Source: JBFJVZ01 sp041623895
GTDB taxonomy: Bacteria; Planctomycetota; Planctomycetia; Pirellulales; Pirellulaceae
Direction: 5' to 3'
NCBI GenBank assembly: GCA_041623895.1
Contig: JBFJVZ010000051.1
Location: 1 to 26,112, forward strand
Length of the DNA: 26,112 nucleotides
Every line of letters starts with the position of its first letter. Position 1 is the stretch's first letter. Both the position numbers and the translations under genes were made by a program. The notes beneath the pieces are model-generated. The model made no database searches, was not told the origin of the DNA, and was given only the letters and a program-made list of their open reading frames with translations. Below are positions 7,954 through 15,827 of the stretch, in pieces.

Positions 7954-8364
7954 GACTTACTCTACGATTATTTTGATTGAATTCTTCAGCGGGAGGGCCA
8001 ATTTCGATTGATTGTTCGGACAGCGGAACTGTTTCTGTCTAACTGCCGCCAGCCCCGCGATCAGGGAGCATCAGGGCAGAGGCATTGCGGCGAAAACAAG
8101 AGAAATCACATCGCTCTGTAGGGGGCCCGCAAAATGCCAATGTGCCCGATTCGCATCTTAGAAAATATCGAGTGGAGCACTTTTTGGCAAGATTGACCCG
8201 CCATTTCCGGCCCCGCATACATTGTCGCATTTGATCCGCAGATTGGCGACTGGCTCTCGGTGTTGACCCTTTTTTCAAGGGCTTGGCAGGATTTCCAGCT
8301 TGCTGGGCGAATTCCCAGCCATCGGGCTTGGATCGATTGGGGTGGCAACCTTATCCTCCCGTCA
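7954..8364. promoter_or_regulatory. Divergent intergenic region, no gene seen
   Basis: This 411-base gap separates the divergent small basic protein and flippase-like genes and must hold both promoters. On the plus strand TTGACC (8193-8198) and TACATT (8218-8223) are spaced by 19 bases, a poor but possible sigma-70 promoter. A small hairpin CCCTT-TTTTC-AAGGG lies at 8267-8281. Open frames here (for example the minus-strand frame 8106-8444, which runs into the flippase start) show no protein-like features. Confidence 0.3.
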
Positions 8365-9480
8365 ATGACTTTCAACCGGAAAATCGTCCTGACACTTGCA
8401 AAATTCGCGATCCCGGTCGCGATCATTGCATTCTTGCTGACCAAAATCGAGCAGCATCAGTGGGACGAATTGGCCGCGCACCCCAAGGATTATTGGCTGC
8501 TGACCGGCGCCCTGCTGGTCGCCATGGCTGGGGTCAGTTTGTCCTTTGTTCGCTGGTGCATCTTGGTCAGGTGCCAAGGTATCGACTTGACAATGTTGGA
8601 AGCCTTCCGGCTTGGTTCCATTTGTTTCTTGTTGAGCTTCGTTTCTGCCGGCAGTGTTGGTGGCGATTTGTTCAAGGCGATTTTTTTGGCCCGCCGGCGT
8701 CCGGGCAAACGAGTCGAAGCGGTCGCATCGGTGCTGGTTGACCGTGCGGTCGGCCTCTATGGACTGCTGTTGGTCGTCGCGGTCGCGCTGTTGATCCGGG
8801 ATCCCTCCGATGCGTTTGCTTTGGGAGCCGAGGATGGCCAGCTACAACTGAACATTACCGACATCAAACTGGCAACCATCGTTCTGCTGTCGTTGGGAAC
8901 GGCGGTCCTCGCTTTCCTGGTTTTTGGTGGCCGTGTCGTCGATGGTTTGATCCGTTGGGGTAGCGAGTTGCCCGCGGTTGGCGGAATCGTCCATCATGTT
9001 GGCCCGCCGCTGCGGGTGTTTCACAGTCACCCGATCGCATTCGTCATTTCGATCGTGATAAGCCTGGGCGTGCATGGGCTGATCGTGGTCAGCATGTACT
9101 TGATTGCGCGAGCGCTATATCCGGCCCCACCGACGCTCGGCGAACATTTCGTAATCGTGCCGATCGGAATGTTGGTGTCAGCTCTGCCGCTGACCCCGGC
9201 CGGTGTCGGACTACTGGAGTTTGCGATCGATCAGATGTACAGAATCATTCCAGCGGTCAAGACGTCGGCCTCGGGCACCCTGGTCGCGCTGGTGTTCGAG
9301 ATCGTCAAGCTGATCATGGGCATCGTCGGCACAATCTTTTACTGGACCGCGAACGAGGAAGTACGGCATAGTCTGGAAGTCGCCGAGGAAGAAGTGGCCC
9401 ATCACCACGACCTTGCCGATCTGGCGGACGAAGATGAATTTGACGGCGAATCAATCAGCGGACATCACGATCTGCCGTAG
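8365..9480 (+). CDS. Flippase-like membrane protein (LPG synthase TM / UPF0104 type)
   Basis: A 371-residue polytopic inner-membrane protein with about seven to eight hydrophobic segments. The family signature region is visible: FLLSFVSAGSVGGDLFKAIFL, then VLVDRAVGLYGLL, and near the C-terminus a PIGMLVSALPLTPAGVGLLE stretch. Such proteins resemble the transmembrane part of MprF or the AglD family and are thought to move or modify lipid-linked substrates, but substrates are mostly unknown. ATG 8365 begins the first conserved segment; the frame stays open to an ATG-like start at 8260, but that extension has no family features. The C-terminal tail (about 350-371) is unusual in being rich in His and Asp/Glu. 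It is monocistronic by its neighbours. Confidence 0.88.
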   Translation: MTFNRKIVLTLAKFAIPVAIIAFLLTKIEQHQWDELAAHPKDYWLLTGALLVAMAGVSLSFVRWCILVRCQGIDLTMLEAFRLGSICFLLSFVSAGSVGGDLFKAIFLARRRPGKRVEAVASVLVDRAVGLYGLLLVVAVALLIRDPSDAFALGAEDGQLQLNITDIKLATIVLLSLGTAVLAFLVFGGRVVDGLIRWGSELPAVGGIVHHVGPPLRVFHSHPIAFVISIVISLGVHGLIVVSMYLIARALYPAPPTLGEHFVIVPIGMLVSALPLTPAGVGLLEFAIDQMYRIIPAVKTSASGTLVALVFEIVKLIMGIVGTIFYWTANEEVRHSLEVAEEEVAHHHDLADLADEDEFDGESISGHHDLP

Positions 9481-9630
9481 CAGAACAGCACACGGTTTTT
9501 GGCAACAATGACCGATTCTGGATGGCCCTGGTGCGCGTGGACACAGGCGGCCCACAGCCCGGCTGAAAGCCGCGGCGTTGGGCTCTGCCCGCTGCCGTCA
9601 CGGCTTGCTGCTTACGTGCTTTCGACAGAG
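9481..9630. other. Intergenic hairpin-rich stretch
   Basis: Between the flippase stop and the 105-bp repeat lies a GC-rich stretch with several short inverted repeats, for example GGCT-GAA-AGCC nested inside AGCCC...GGGCT at about 9553-9583. No T-run follows, so it is not a clear terminator. No gene is seen. Confidence 0.3.
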
Positions 9631-9632
9631 CC

Positions 9633-9740
9633 TTAGCGCATTTTCAGATATCTCGTAGCTAGGCCAGGACTTGTCCTGGCAATCAGGCGTCAGGACAAGT
9701 CCTGGCCTACCGATGATCCCACATCAATGATGAAATTGCT
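9633..9740 (-). repeat. Repeat family A, copy 1 (~105-bp palindromic element)
   Basis: Read on the minus strand, this block is about 90 percent identical by eye to 22381-22484 on the plus strand. Its core is two arms, each itself a near-palindrome (CCAGGACTTGTCCTGG), arranged as an inverted pair at 9655-9680 and 9691-9710. The flanking arm AGCAATTTCATCATTGATG (9740 down to 9722) is also shared and contains CATCA-T-TGATG. It begins directly at the S46 peptidase stop codon (9741-9743). Confidence 0.85.
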
Positions 9741-11795
9741 TTAGCGTCCAATTTCGTTGGCCAAGTCTTTGGCGTCGTAGATTGAACGCAACGCCTCCAA
9801 GATTCCGACACCGGAAACACTCACCGCGCGGGCCTGCTCCTCTGAGTACACGTAATCGCTGGTCAAACTTTGAATATTTCCGTCAAAGATCAAACCCACG
9901 AGTTCGCCTTGCCGATTGATAACCGGCGATCCGCTGTTCCCGCCAATGATGTCGGCGGTGCAGACAAAATTCAGCTGCGTATCCAAATCGATTTTGTCTT
10001 TGGCGAGCATGTAGGATTCCGGCAGGTCAAAATTCTTCTGGCCTTTGTGTTGCTGCTGGTGCTCAAAGGCGCCGGCGAAATTGGTGGCATGGGGAATCAT
10101 TTTCTGGTCTTCTTCGTATCCCTTGACGACGCCGAACGCCAACCGCAGTGTAAATGTCGCGTCGGGATAACCGCCCGTGCCTTCGATCGCCGTGGTTGCT
10201 TCGGTGATTTTCGCGTACGCCTGCCGCTCACGCTCTTGCAGCAGCTCCGTCGCTTCGCGAATGCGGCGGTATTCAGGCTCAAGCAATCGGGCCAGCTGGA
10301 TGATCGGATCATCCGACTTGGTAACAGCATCCATTCCCCCGTCGATCAATTTCTCTCGTTCCGGTACGTCGACTAATCGGGTATCGCCGATTAATTCCCC
10401 CGCCCGCTCGCGGGGACTATTTCCAGCCAATACTTTTGCGATCAATTCGTCATCGCCGCCGCGAAGTTCGACCAGACGCCCCAGTTCATCGGCCAGCTTT
10501 GCTTGTTCCAGGTCTCGGTAGATCGGCGCGGTGCTGGTCAATTCTTGCAGCAACGATTCGCGGCCGGAGTCGGTAAATTCCCGCAATCTCTGGGCGTTGT
10601 CTTTTTTGTCTTCGGCCGCCAGCAGGACGATTTGCATGCCCAGCTCAAACGGCTTGCAGCGGAGGCTCACGGTTTGGCCGAGCAGCTTTCGTTTTTCCAC
10701 GTGAATTTCTGCAACGTCATCCCAGGCAGCAGCTAATTCAGCATGCTCGGGACTCGCTTTTACTTTGGCCAGCAGTTCGATCTCGCGCTGCTGTTTGGCG
10801 TTGATCGTTTGCGGATCCTGCAATCCGGCTAGCATGCCGGTGTATGCCTTTCGCGCGTTTTCAACCCCAAACAATTCGTCGCGAGCTCGGCGGGCCGCTT
10901 CCTCACCGCCCAGTCCGAATTGTTGCAGCATGATCTCCTTGCGGTGCAGGTAATTCAGCACGTAAGGAATTCGGTCGTCGCGCAGATACTTGAGCGCCGC
11001 AACGGTAAAGATGCGTTGCGTCCGGCCGGGATTCCCGCTGACAAACACAAGCTCGCCTTCGCTGAGCGGATCTTGATTCCACGGCAGGAAATTCTTCAGC
11101 CTGGCGGGTTTACCGTCCTCATAAACGCGCATGATCGTGGCATCAAGACAGTACCTCGGGTATTCAAAATTGTCTGCGTCACCGCCGAAGAACGCGGCTT
11201 TGGTCTCCGGCGCCCAGACAAGCCGGACGTCAGTGTATTTCTTGTAGCGATACAAGTGATACTTGGCGCCGCCAAACAGAGTCACCACATCGCTCCGCAA
11301 TTTCGTCTTTTCCAAAGACTGTTTTTCGATGTTGGCGATCACGGCCCGACGCTGCTTGGTGGCTTCTTCAGCGGAAGCGTCTGGATCGACAGCGCTGGTC
11401 ACTCGCGCGGTAACATCTTCGATCGAAACTAACTGGTTCAGTTCTAAATCCGGTGCTTTCAGCTCCTCATCCAGTGTCTTGGCCAAATAGCCATCATCAA
11501 TCAAATTTCGCTCCGGCGTGCTTAATTTGTGCAACGTGTCGCTGGCGACGTGGTGATTCGTCAGCACCAGTCCACTGCTGGAGATGAAAGAACCCGAGCC
11601 GCCGCTATTGAAACGAACCGAAGAGAGTTGAATCGCGTTGGCCCACTGGTTTGCGGGAGCAAATCCATACTTCGATTGGAGCAACTTGGTTGGCAGATCA
11701 TTGAACAGGTACATGCCTTCGTCTGCTGGAGTACGGCTTGTCCAAGTGCACAAAGCTGCGACACAAACAATTGCCGCGAATCTCAATCGTTTCAT
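9741..11795 (-). CDS. Exported S46-family dipeptidyl peptidase (DPP7/DPP11-like)
   Basis: A 684-residue serine dipeptidyl peptidase, probably periplasmic, that removes dipeptides from peptide N-termini. From the ATG at 11795 there is a signal peptide (MKRLRFAAIVCVAALCTW...). The chymotrypsin-like triad is visible: His in LTNHHVASD (H81/H82), Asp in FEYPRYCLDAT (D218) and Ser in GGNSGSPVIN (S621). The family is usually about 700 residues. The residue 18 positions after the catalytic Ser (in FDGN), equivalent to position 673 of the Porphyromonas enzymes, is Gly, which suggests DPP7-like preference for hydrophobic rather than acidic P1 residues. The frame is open 14 codons further upstream, but the signal peptide fixes the start. 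It is monocistronic and divergent from the GT9 gene. Confidence 0.93.
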   Translation of the reverse strand: MKRLRFAAIVCVAALCTWTSRTPADEGMYLFNDLPTKLLQSKYGFAPANQWANAIQLSSVRFNSGGSGSFISSSGLVLTNHHVASDTLHKLSTPERNLIDDGYLAKTLDEELKAPDLELNQLVSIEDVTARVTSAVDPDASAEEATKQRRAVIANIEKQSLEKTKLRSDVVTLFGGAKYHLYRYKKYTDVRLVWAPETKAAFFGGDADNFEYPRYCLDATIMRVYEDGKPARLKNFLPWNQDPLSEGELVFVSGNPGRTQRIFTVAALKYLRDDRIPYVLNYLHRKEIMLQQFGLGGEEAARRARDELFGVENARKAYTGMLAGLQDPQTINAKQQREIELLAKVKASPEHAELAAAWDDVAEIHVEKRKLLGQTVSLRCKPFELGMQIVLLAAEDKKDNAQRLREFTDSGRESLLQELTSTAPIYRDLEQAKLADELGRLVELRGGDDELIAKVLAGNSPRERAGELIGDTRLVDVPEREKLIDGGMDAVTKSDDPIIQLARLLEPEYRRIREATELLQERERQAYAKITEATTAIEGTGGYPDATFTLRLAFGVVKGYEEDQKMIPHATNFAGAFEHQQQHKGQKNFDLPESYMLAKDKIDLDTQLNFVCTADIIGGNSGSPVINRQGELVGLIFDGNIQSLTSDYVYSEEQARAVSVSGVGILEALRSIYDAKDLANEIGR

Positions 11796-11855
11796 GGTGA
11801 GGTCATTTTCGTTGTGGGTGGTTGGTTCTTCCACCAAGATGATAGCAATTTCCGC

Positions 11856-11888
11856 CTCAGTCGACGGCGCCAGCTGGCGTCAGCTGAG
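11856..11888. promoter_or_regulatory. Imperfect palindrome in divergent promoter region
   Basis: CTCAG at 11856-11860 and CTGAG at 11884-11888 bracket GACGGCGCCAG / CTGGCGTC, giving a long hairpin or dyad with a small bulge. It sits 61 bases upstream of the S46 peptidase start, in the 296-base gap shared with the divergent GT9 gene. It could be an operator or another short repeat; the sequence does not decide. Confidence 0.3.
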
Positions 11889-11936
11889 TGCTGATTAAGC
11901 AACCCGAAGCGGGCGTTGCGGTCGTCAAAGAACGGC

Positions 11937-11979
11937 GGAATTCTCCCGAATCCCGCTACCAGAATGGTTCACGGCGTTG
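11937..11979 (+). repeat. Repeat family B, decayed right half
   Basis: GAATTCTCCCGAATCCCGCTACCAGAAT, continuing to ACGGCGTTG, matches the right half of the element at 13182 and its flank (AATTCTGGCGAATCCGGCTACCAGGAAT...ACGGCGTTG) with a few differences. The left half is not recognisable. Confidence 0.6.
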
Positions 11980-12091
11980 TGCGGGGCGCAGCATTGCTGG
12001 CAACCGAATCGGCACAACCGATCTGGCGTTCTCATTTTGCCTCCCGCTAGACTCGCCAGGCTTGTTTCGACTCTCGCGAAGGATCGCGGCC

Positions 12092-13126
12092 ATGCCCAGT
12101 GACGGATCACCACGCATTTTGATTTCACGATTAAGTCCGATCGGCGATACGATTCTGACCCTGCCTGTCGCCTGTGCTCTTCGTGATCATTTCCCCGACG
12201 CATATCTTGCTTGGGTCGTCGAAAAGGGTGCGGAACAGGTCGTTCGTGGTCATGAAGCTCTGGATCTGGTCATTGAACTGCAGCCGGGTTGGAACAAGAC
12301 GTTGCACGGTCTGCGGGAAGCCCGGCAAAAATTGTCCGATCACGATTTCGACATCTCAATCGATTGCCAGGGACAGACGCGGTCGGCGTTCACCTGCCAG
12401 TTATCGGGGGCGCGTCGCAGGATTGGTTTCGCCGCACCTCACAGTCGGCACTTCAGTCGTCTGGTAAACAATACTCGCGTTACGGCAGTTTTTCCCCATC
12501 TGACCGATCGTTCACTGGAACTGCTCACGCCACTGGGGATTCATACGCCGCGTGTTCAGTGGAAGCTACCGCTAAGTCGCGAAGCAAGAATGTGGGCGGC
12601 GCGGTGGAGGCGAACAGTGCCGGCATACAAAGTTGCCGTGCTGAATCCGGGAGCAACCTGGCCTTCCAAGCTTTGGGAGCTGAACCGTTTTGGTGAAACG
12701 GCAAAGTACCTGCGCGAACAATACGGGTATGGCAGCGTCGTGGTTTGGGGAAACATGCAAGAACTTAGCTGGGCGCGGGCCATCGTGGAATCTTCCGAAG
12801 GCGCAGCCGTGCTCGCACCGCAAACCGATTTGCAACACCTGGGGGCGATGATCGAGACAGCAGACCTGTTCATCAGCGGAGACACCGGCCCCATGCACAT
12901 GGCGGTTGCGGTCGGCACACAAACAATCGGACTGTATGGAGCAACGCTGCCGGGCATGTCGGGACCTTATGGCCAGATCGCGCTGCAGGAAGCATACGAA
13001 AATGGCAGCCACAGGCACCGACGTAAAGCAGATAACAGCGCAATGCGCGCCATCACTGTGCAGCATGTCTGTGAAGCAATTGATGCCATCGAGTCGCGAC
13101 GTCAGCCGTTAAAGGTCGCGGCGTAG
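12092..13126 (+). CDS. GT9 family glycosyltransferase (heptosyltransferase-like)
   Basis: A 344-residue GT-B fold enzyme of the ADP-heptose:LPS heptosyltransferase family, which adds a sugar to lipopolysaccharide core or related glycans at the cytoplasmic face. The N-terminal motif ILISRLSPIGDTILTLP places D19 at the position of the catalytic Asp13 of WaaC. The C-terminal domain has LNPGATWPSKLWELNRFGE and the nucleotide-sugar loop SGDTGPMHMAVAVGTQTIGLYG. ATG 12092 has AAGGA at 12079-12083 at good spacing; the open frame reaches 11888, but that part lies over a decayed repeat and lacks family features. The sugar donor is not certain from sequence. Confidence 0.92.
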   Translation: MPSDGSPRILISRLSPIGDTILTLPVACALRDHFPDAYLAWVVEKGAEQVVRGHEALDLVIELQPGWNKTLHGLREARQKLSDHDFDISIDCQGQTRSAFTCQLSGARRRIGFAAPHSRHFSRLVNNTRVTAVFPHLTDRSLELLTPLGIHTPRVQWKLPLSREARMWAARWRRTVPAYKVAVLNPGATWPSKLWELNRFGETAKYLREQYGYGSVVVWGNMQELSWARAIVESSEGAAVLAPQTDLQHLGAMIETADLFISGDTGPMHMAVAVGTQTIGLYGATLPGMSGPYGQIALQEAYENGSHRHRRKADNSAMRAITVQHVCEAIDAIESRRQPLKVAA

Positions 13127-13136
13127 GCCTTCACCC

Positions 13137-13160
13137 AACGCCGTTTAGCGTTTCTTGTTC
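13137..13160 (+). terminator. Weak possible terminator after the GT9 gene
   Basis: AACGC (13137-13141) and GCGTT (13148-13152) form a five-base stem with a six-base loop, followed by the T-rich TCTTGTTC. The stem is short, so this is only a possible rho-independent terminator. Confidence 0.25.
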
Positions 13161-13181
13161 GTGTTACGCGGGCTGTTCTTC

Positions 13182-13247
13182 GTAGCCGGAGTCGCCAGAC
13201 TTCGGTAGTATCGTGAACGGCGGCCAAATTCTGGCGAATCCGGCTAC
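13182..13247. repeat. Repeat family B, intact copy 1
   Basis: An inverted-repeat element: GTAGCCGGAGTCGCCAGACT on the left and its near-complement ATTCTGGCGAATCCGGCTAC on the right, around a ~26-base centre. It matches 24286-24350, and the arms are the better conserved parts. Confidence 0.85.
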
Positions 13248-13359
13248 CAGGAATCCTTAACGGCGTTGCCCTTCACACCTCTGGTAAGCTGCTGGAAAAC
13301 TGGTCACGTATCACTTTGATGCTGTGCACGCCTCGGTTGAAGTTTGGTAGTCTGACGTG

Positions 13360-13389
13360 CAACTGATGAACCAGCAACTGATGAACCAG
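13360..13389 (+). repeat. Perfect 15-bp tandem duplication
   Basis: CAACTGATGAACCAG occurs twice back to back, 35 bases before the tdh start codon. It is a recent-looking duplication in the tdh leader. Confidence 0.9.
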
Positions 13390-13423
13390 GCTTTTCAGAC
13401 AGCACGAGGACGGAGGCGTAGCG

Positions 13424-14365
13424 ATGCCCAGAATTCTTATCACGGGCGCTTTTGGTCAGATTGGTACGGAGCTGACCGTAGCCCTGCGCCAGCGCTATGG
13501 TGATGAGAACGTGGTGGCGACCGGGCGGGAGCTGCCGGAGCCAGCTACGTCGGGACCGATCGAGCAAGTCGACGTCTGCGACGCCGAAGCGATTAACGAC
13601 GTGATCGCTCGCTACGACATCAACGTCATCTACCACCTCGCCGCGATCCTATCGGCGCGCGGCGAACAGGATCCTGAGGTCACCTGGCAGGTCAACATGG
13701 GTGGCTTACGCAATGTCTTAGAAGCCGCCCGACAGATCGACCACTGCCAGGTGTTTTGGCCCAGCTCGATCGCCGTGTTCGGGCCGGAAACGCCACGTGA
13801 CCAAACGCCGCAAGATACCGTAACCAGACCGACCACCATTTACGGTGTCACAAAGGTGGCAGGCGAGTTGCTGGCCGATTACTACTTCCATCGATACGGT
13901 TTGGATGTGCGTGGCGTTCGTTATCCAGGCGTGATCTCCAGTGGAAGTCCTCCGGGTGGCGGCACCACGGACTATGCCGTCGAGATCTTTCATGAAGCTC
14001 TGCGGACCAGCCGCTATACCGCATTCGTTCGAGAGGATTGTGTGTTGCCAATGGTCTATATGCCCGACTGCATTGGTGCGGCGATCCGGTTGATGGAAGC
14101 CGATCTGGGGAGTCTGAAACATCACAATGGATTCAACATCGCTGCCATGTCCTTTTCCGCCGGGCAATTGGCAGCCGAGATCAAAAAGCACCTGCCCGAT
14201 TTTGTCTGCGAGTATCAACCCGATCAGCGGCAAGCAATCGCGGATTCCTGGCCCCGCAGCATCGACGATCAGGTGGCTCGGCGGGAATGGGGCTGGCAGC
14301 CGCAATACGATTTGGCCGGCATGACTGCTGATATGCTGGATAAGCTGCGGGCAGCAGTTCGTTGA
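13424..14365 (+). CDS. tdh: SDR-type L-threonine 3-dehydrogenase
   Basis: A 313-residue NAD-dependent epimerase/dehydratase-like (extended SDR) enzyme. The Rossmann motif is G8AFGQIG14, and the catalytic pair is Y140-x3-K144 in TIYGVTK, with a Ser in PSSIAVFG. The C-terminal block SWPRSIDDQVARREWGW is characteristic of the SDR-type threonine dehydrogenases that oxidise L-threonine to 2-amino-3-ketobutyrate. This is unrelated to the zinc-dependent Tdh of E. coli. GGAGG at 13412-13416 is a strong ribosome binding site. The next gene encodes the second pathway enzyme (Kbl), which supports the assignment over a sugar epimerase. Both probably form one operon with a 70-base gap. Confidence 0.92.
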   Translation: MPRILITGAFGQIGTELTVALRQRYGDENVVATGRELPEPATSGPIEQVDVCDAEAINDVIARYDINVIYHLAAILSARGEQDPEVTWQVNMGGLRNVLEAARQIDHCQVFWPSSIAVFGPETPRDQTPQDTVTRPTTIYGVTKVAGELLADYYFHRYGLDVRGVRYPGVISSGSPPGGGTTDYAVEIFHEALRTSRYTAFVREDCVLPMVYMPDCIGAAIRLMEADLGSLKHHNGFNIAAMSFSAGQLAAEIKKHLPDFVCEYQPDQRQAIADSWPRSIDDQVARREWGWQPQYDLAGMTADMLDKLRAAVR

Positions 14366-14435
14366 GGCCTCCCGCGGGCCAGGCGATCCGATTAGCGCGG
14401 CAGCAAGATGACACCGCTACGAAAGGAAGGCAATC

Positions 14436-15626
14436 ATGTCAACTCTTGGTCAACGTCTCGCGAGTGCTTTGCAAGAACTGCACGCGGCTCGCACGTACAA
14501 ACGCTTGCACAACATCACCGCACCAATGGATACCGTTACCGATATTGACGGCGTCGGTGAAGTGCTCGTGTTTTGCTCGAACAATTATCTGGGCTTGGCC
14601 AATCACCCGGAAGTTGTTCAAGCGGGCATGGATGGATTTAAGAAGTACGGCGCTGGGACTGCAAGTGTCCGCTTCATTTGCGGAAGCTTTCAGTGCCACC
14701 GTCTGCTGGAAGAAAAGGTTGCGGAGTTTTTCGGTACCGAGGCCGCGTTGACTTACTCCAGTTGCTGGAATGCCAACGAGGGTTTGATGCCGGCCATTGT
14801 TCAAGCCGGCGACGCGATCGTCTCCGATGAAATGAATCATGCCAGCATCATCGACGCTTGCCGGCTTTCCAAGGCGACGCGCAAGGTATTCGGCCACGGC
14901 GACATGGATGGGTTGGCTGCGGCGCTGGGCGAGGTCGCCAATGCGCCGGTCAAACTTGTCGTCACCGATGGAGTCTTTAGCATGGAAGGCGACGTCGCCA
15001 GGTTGCCGCAAATCCGCCAGCAATGCGATGCTCATGGTGCGATCCTGGTCGTTGATGATTCGCATGGAACGGGTGTGCTGGGCGGCGGTGGCCGCGGAGC
15101 GCACGAGCACTTGGGTCTGAGCTGCGGCAGCTCGAGTGGAGTCGACATCCTGACAAGTACGTTCGGTAAAGCACTTGGCGGAGGCAACGGCGGCTTCGTC
15201 GCAGGTTCGCGAGACCTGATCGATTATCTGATCCAGCGCAGCCGGCCCCATCTGTTTTCCAATGCTCTAGCGCCTCCCACCACCTGCGCCTCGCTGAAGG
15301 CGTTGGAAATTCTTGAGCGAGAACCCGAGCGAGTGAAGCGGCTGCATGACAACGTCGGGGCAATGCGGCAAGGTCTCCGATCACTTGGCTATGACGTGAT
15401 GGATTCACCAACGGGTATCATTCCGATCATGATCGGTGATACGGCGGAAGCGATTGCGATGTCCGCCCGCTTATTGGAAATGGGAATCTTTGTGGTTGGC
15501 TTTGGGTACCCGGTCGTGCCAGAAGGCCACGCTCGTTTGCGCGTGCAAATGTCGGCCGCACATACCGACGTGCAGATCCAGCGTAGCCTGGAAGCGTTTG
15601 ATAAACTCCGCTCCATGACAGCGTAG
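14436..15626 (+). CDS. kbl: Glycine C-acetyltransferase (2-amino-3-ketobutyrate CoA ligase)
   Basis: A 396-residue PLP enzyme of the alpha-oxoamine synthase family that cleaves 2-amino-3-ketobutyrate with CoA to glycine and acetyl-CoA. The PLP lysine is K245 in TSTFGKALGG; other conserved parts are SNNYLGLANHP, YSSCWNANEG, the cofactor Asp/His region VVDDSHGTGVLG and FSNALAPP. Length matches E. coli Kbl (398). AAGGAAGG at 14423-14430 precedes the ATG. It lies directly downstream of the threonine dehydrogenase gene, so the two complete threonine degradation. Confidence 0.96.
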   Translation: MSTLGQRLASALQELHAARTYKRLHNITAPMDTVTDIDGVGEVLVFCSNNYLGLANHPEVVQAGMDGFKKYGAGTASVRFICGSFQCHRLLEEKVAEFFGTEAALTYSSCWNANEGLMPAIVQAGDAIVSDEMNHASIIDACRLSKATRKVFGHGDMDGLAAALGEVANAPVKLVVTDGVFSMEGDVARLPQIRQQCDAHGAILVVDDSHGTGVLGGGGRGAHEHLGLSCGSSSGVDILTSTFGKALGGGNGGFVAGSRDLIDYLIQRSRPHLFSNALAPPTTCASLKALEILEREPERVKRLHDNVGAMRQGLRSLGYDVMDSPTGIIPIMIGDTAEAIAMSARLLEMGIFVVGFGYPVVPEGHARLRVQMSAAHTDVQIQRSLEAFDKLRSMTA

Positions 15627-15631
15627 AATTG

Positions 15632-15724
15632 CGAAAAAGGTTCAGGCAGCAAAACTACCCAGCTCCCGCACGGCCGTTCCGGCTTATGGTTCCCGGCCCG
15701 AATGGCGCTGTCCCGCTTTTTTCC
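15632..15724. repeat. REP-like palindromic element (family C)
   Basis: The left end GAAAAAGGTTCAGGCAGC and right end GCTGTCCCGCTTTTTTCC are imperfect inverted copies, with an internal CGGCCGTTCCGGCT portion. Ends and internal GGCC/CCGG parts resemble 24151-24227. The element overlaps the open frame upstream of the SGNH protein start, arguing against translation starting at 15702. Confidence 0.7.
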
Positions 15725-15827
15725 GTCGAAACAGGAAAACAATGATTTCGACTTGTTGGGAACTGCGACTGGACAATTCATAATACATCATGATGCGACT
15801 GGCATAGACCGCGAGAGACCGGCTTTG

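Noticed and set aside
8106..8444. 112-residue minus-strand open frame between the small basic protein and the flippase-like gene
   Set aside because: Overlaps the start of the flippase-like gene on the other strand and shows no protein features.
9655..9710. Rho-independent terminator for the S46 gene
   Set aside because: The stem is strong but no T-run follows on the minus strand; it is better described as part of the repeat, though it may affect 3' ends.
9633..9740. CRISPR-like repeat
   Set aside because: The arms are inverted, not direct, and there is no regular array or cas gene.
14439..15251. 270-residue minus-strand open frame opposite kbl
   Set aside because: Antisense to a highly conserved PLP enzyme; no family motif; arises from the codon pattern.
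15702..15827. N-terminal extension of the SGNH protein
   Set aside because: The start and first codons lie in a REP-like element and the segment lacks domain features; ATG 15828 just before the membrane anchor is more likely.
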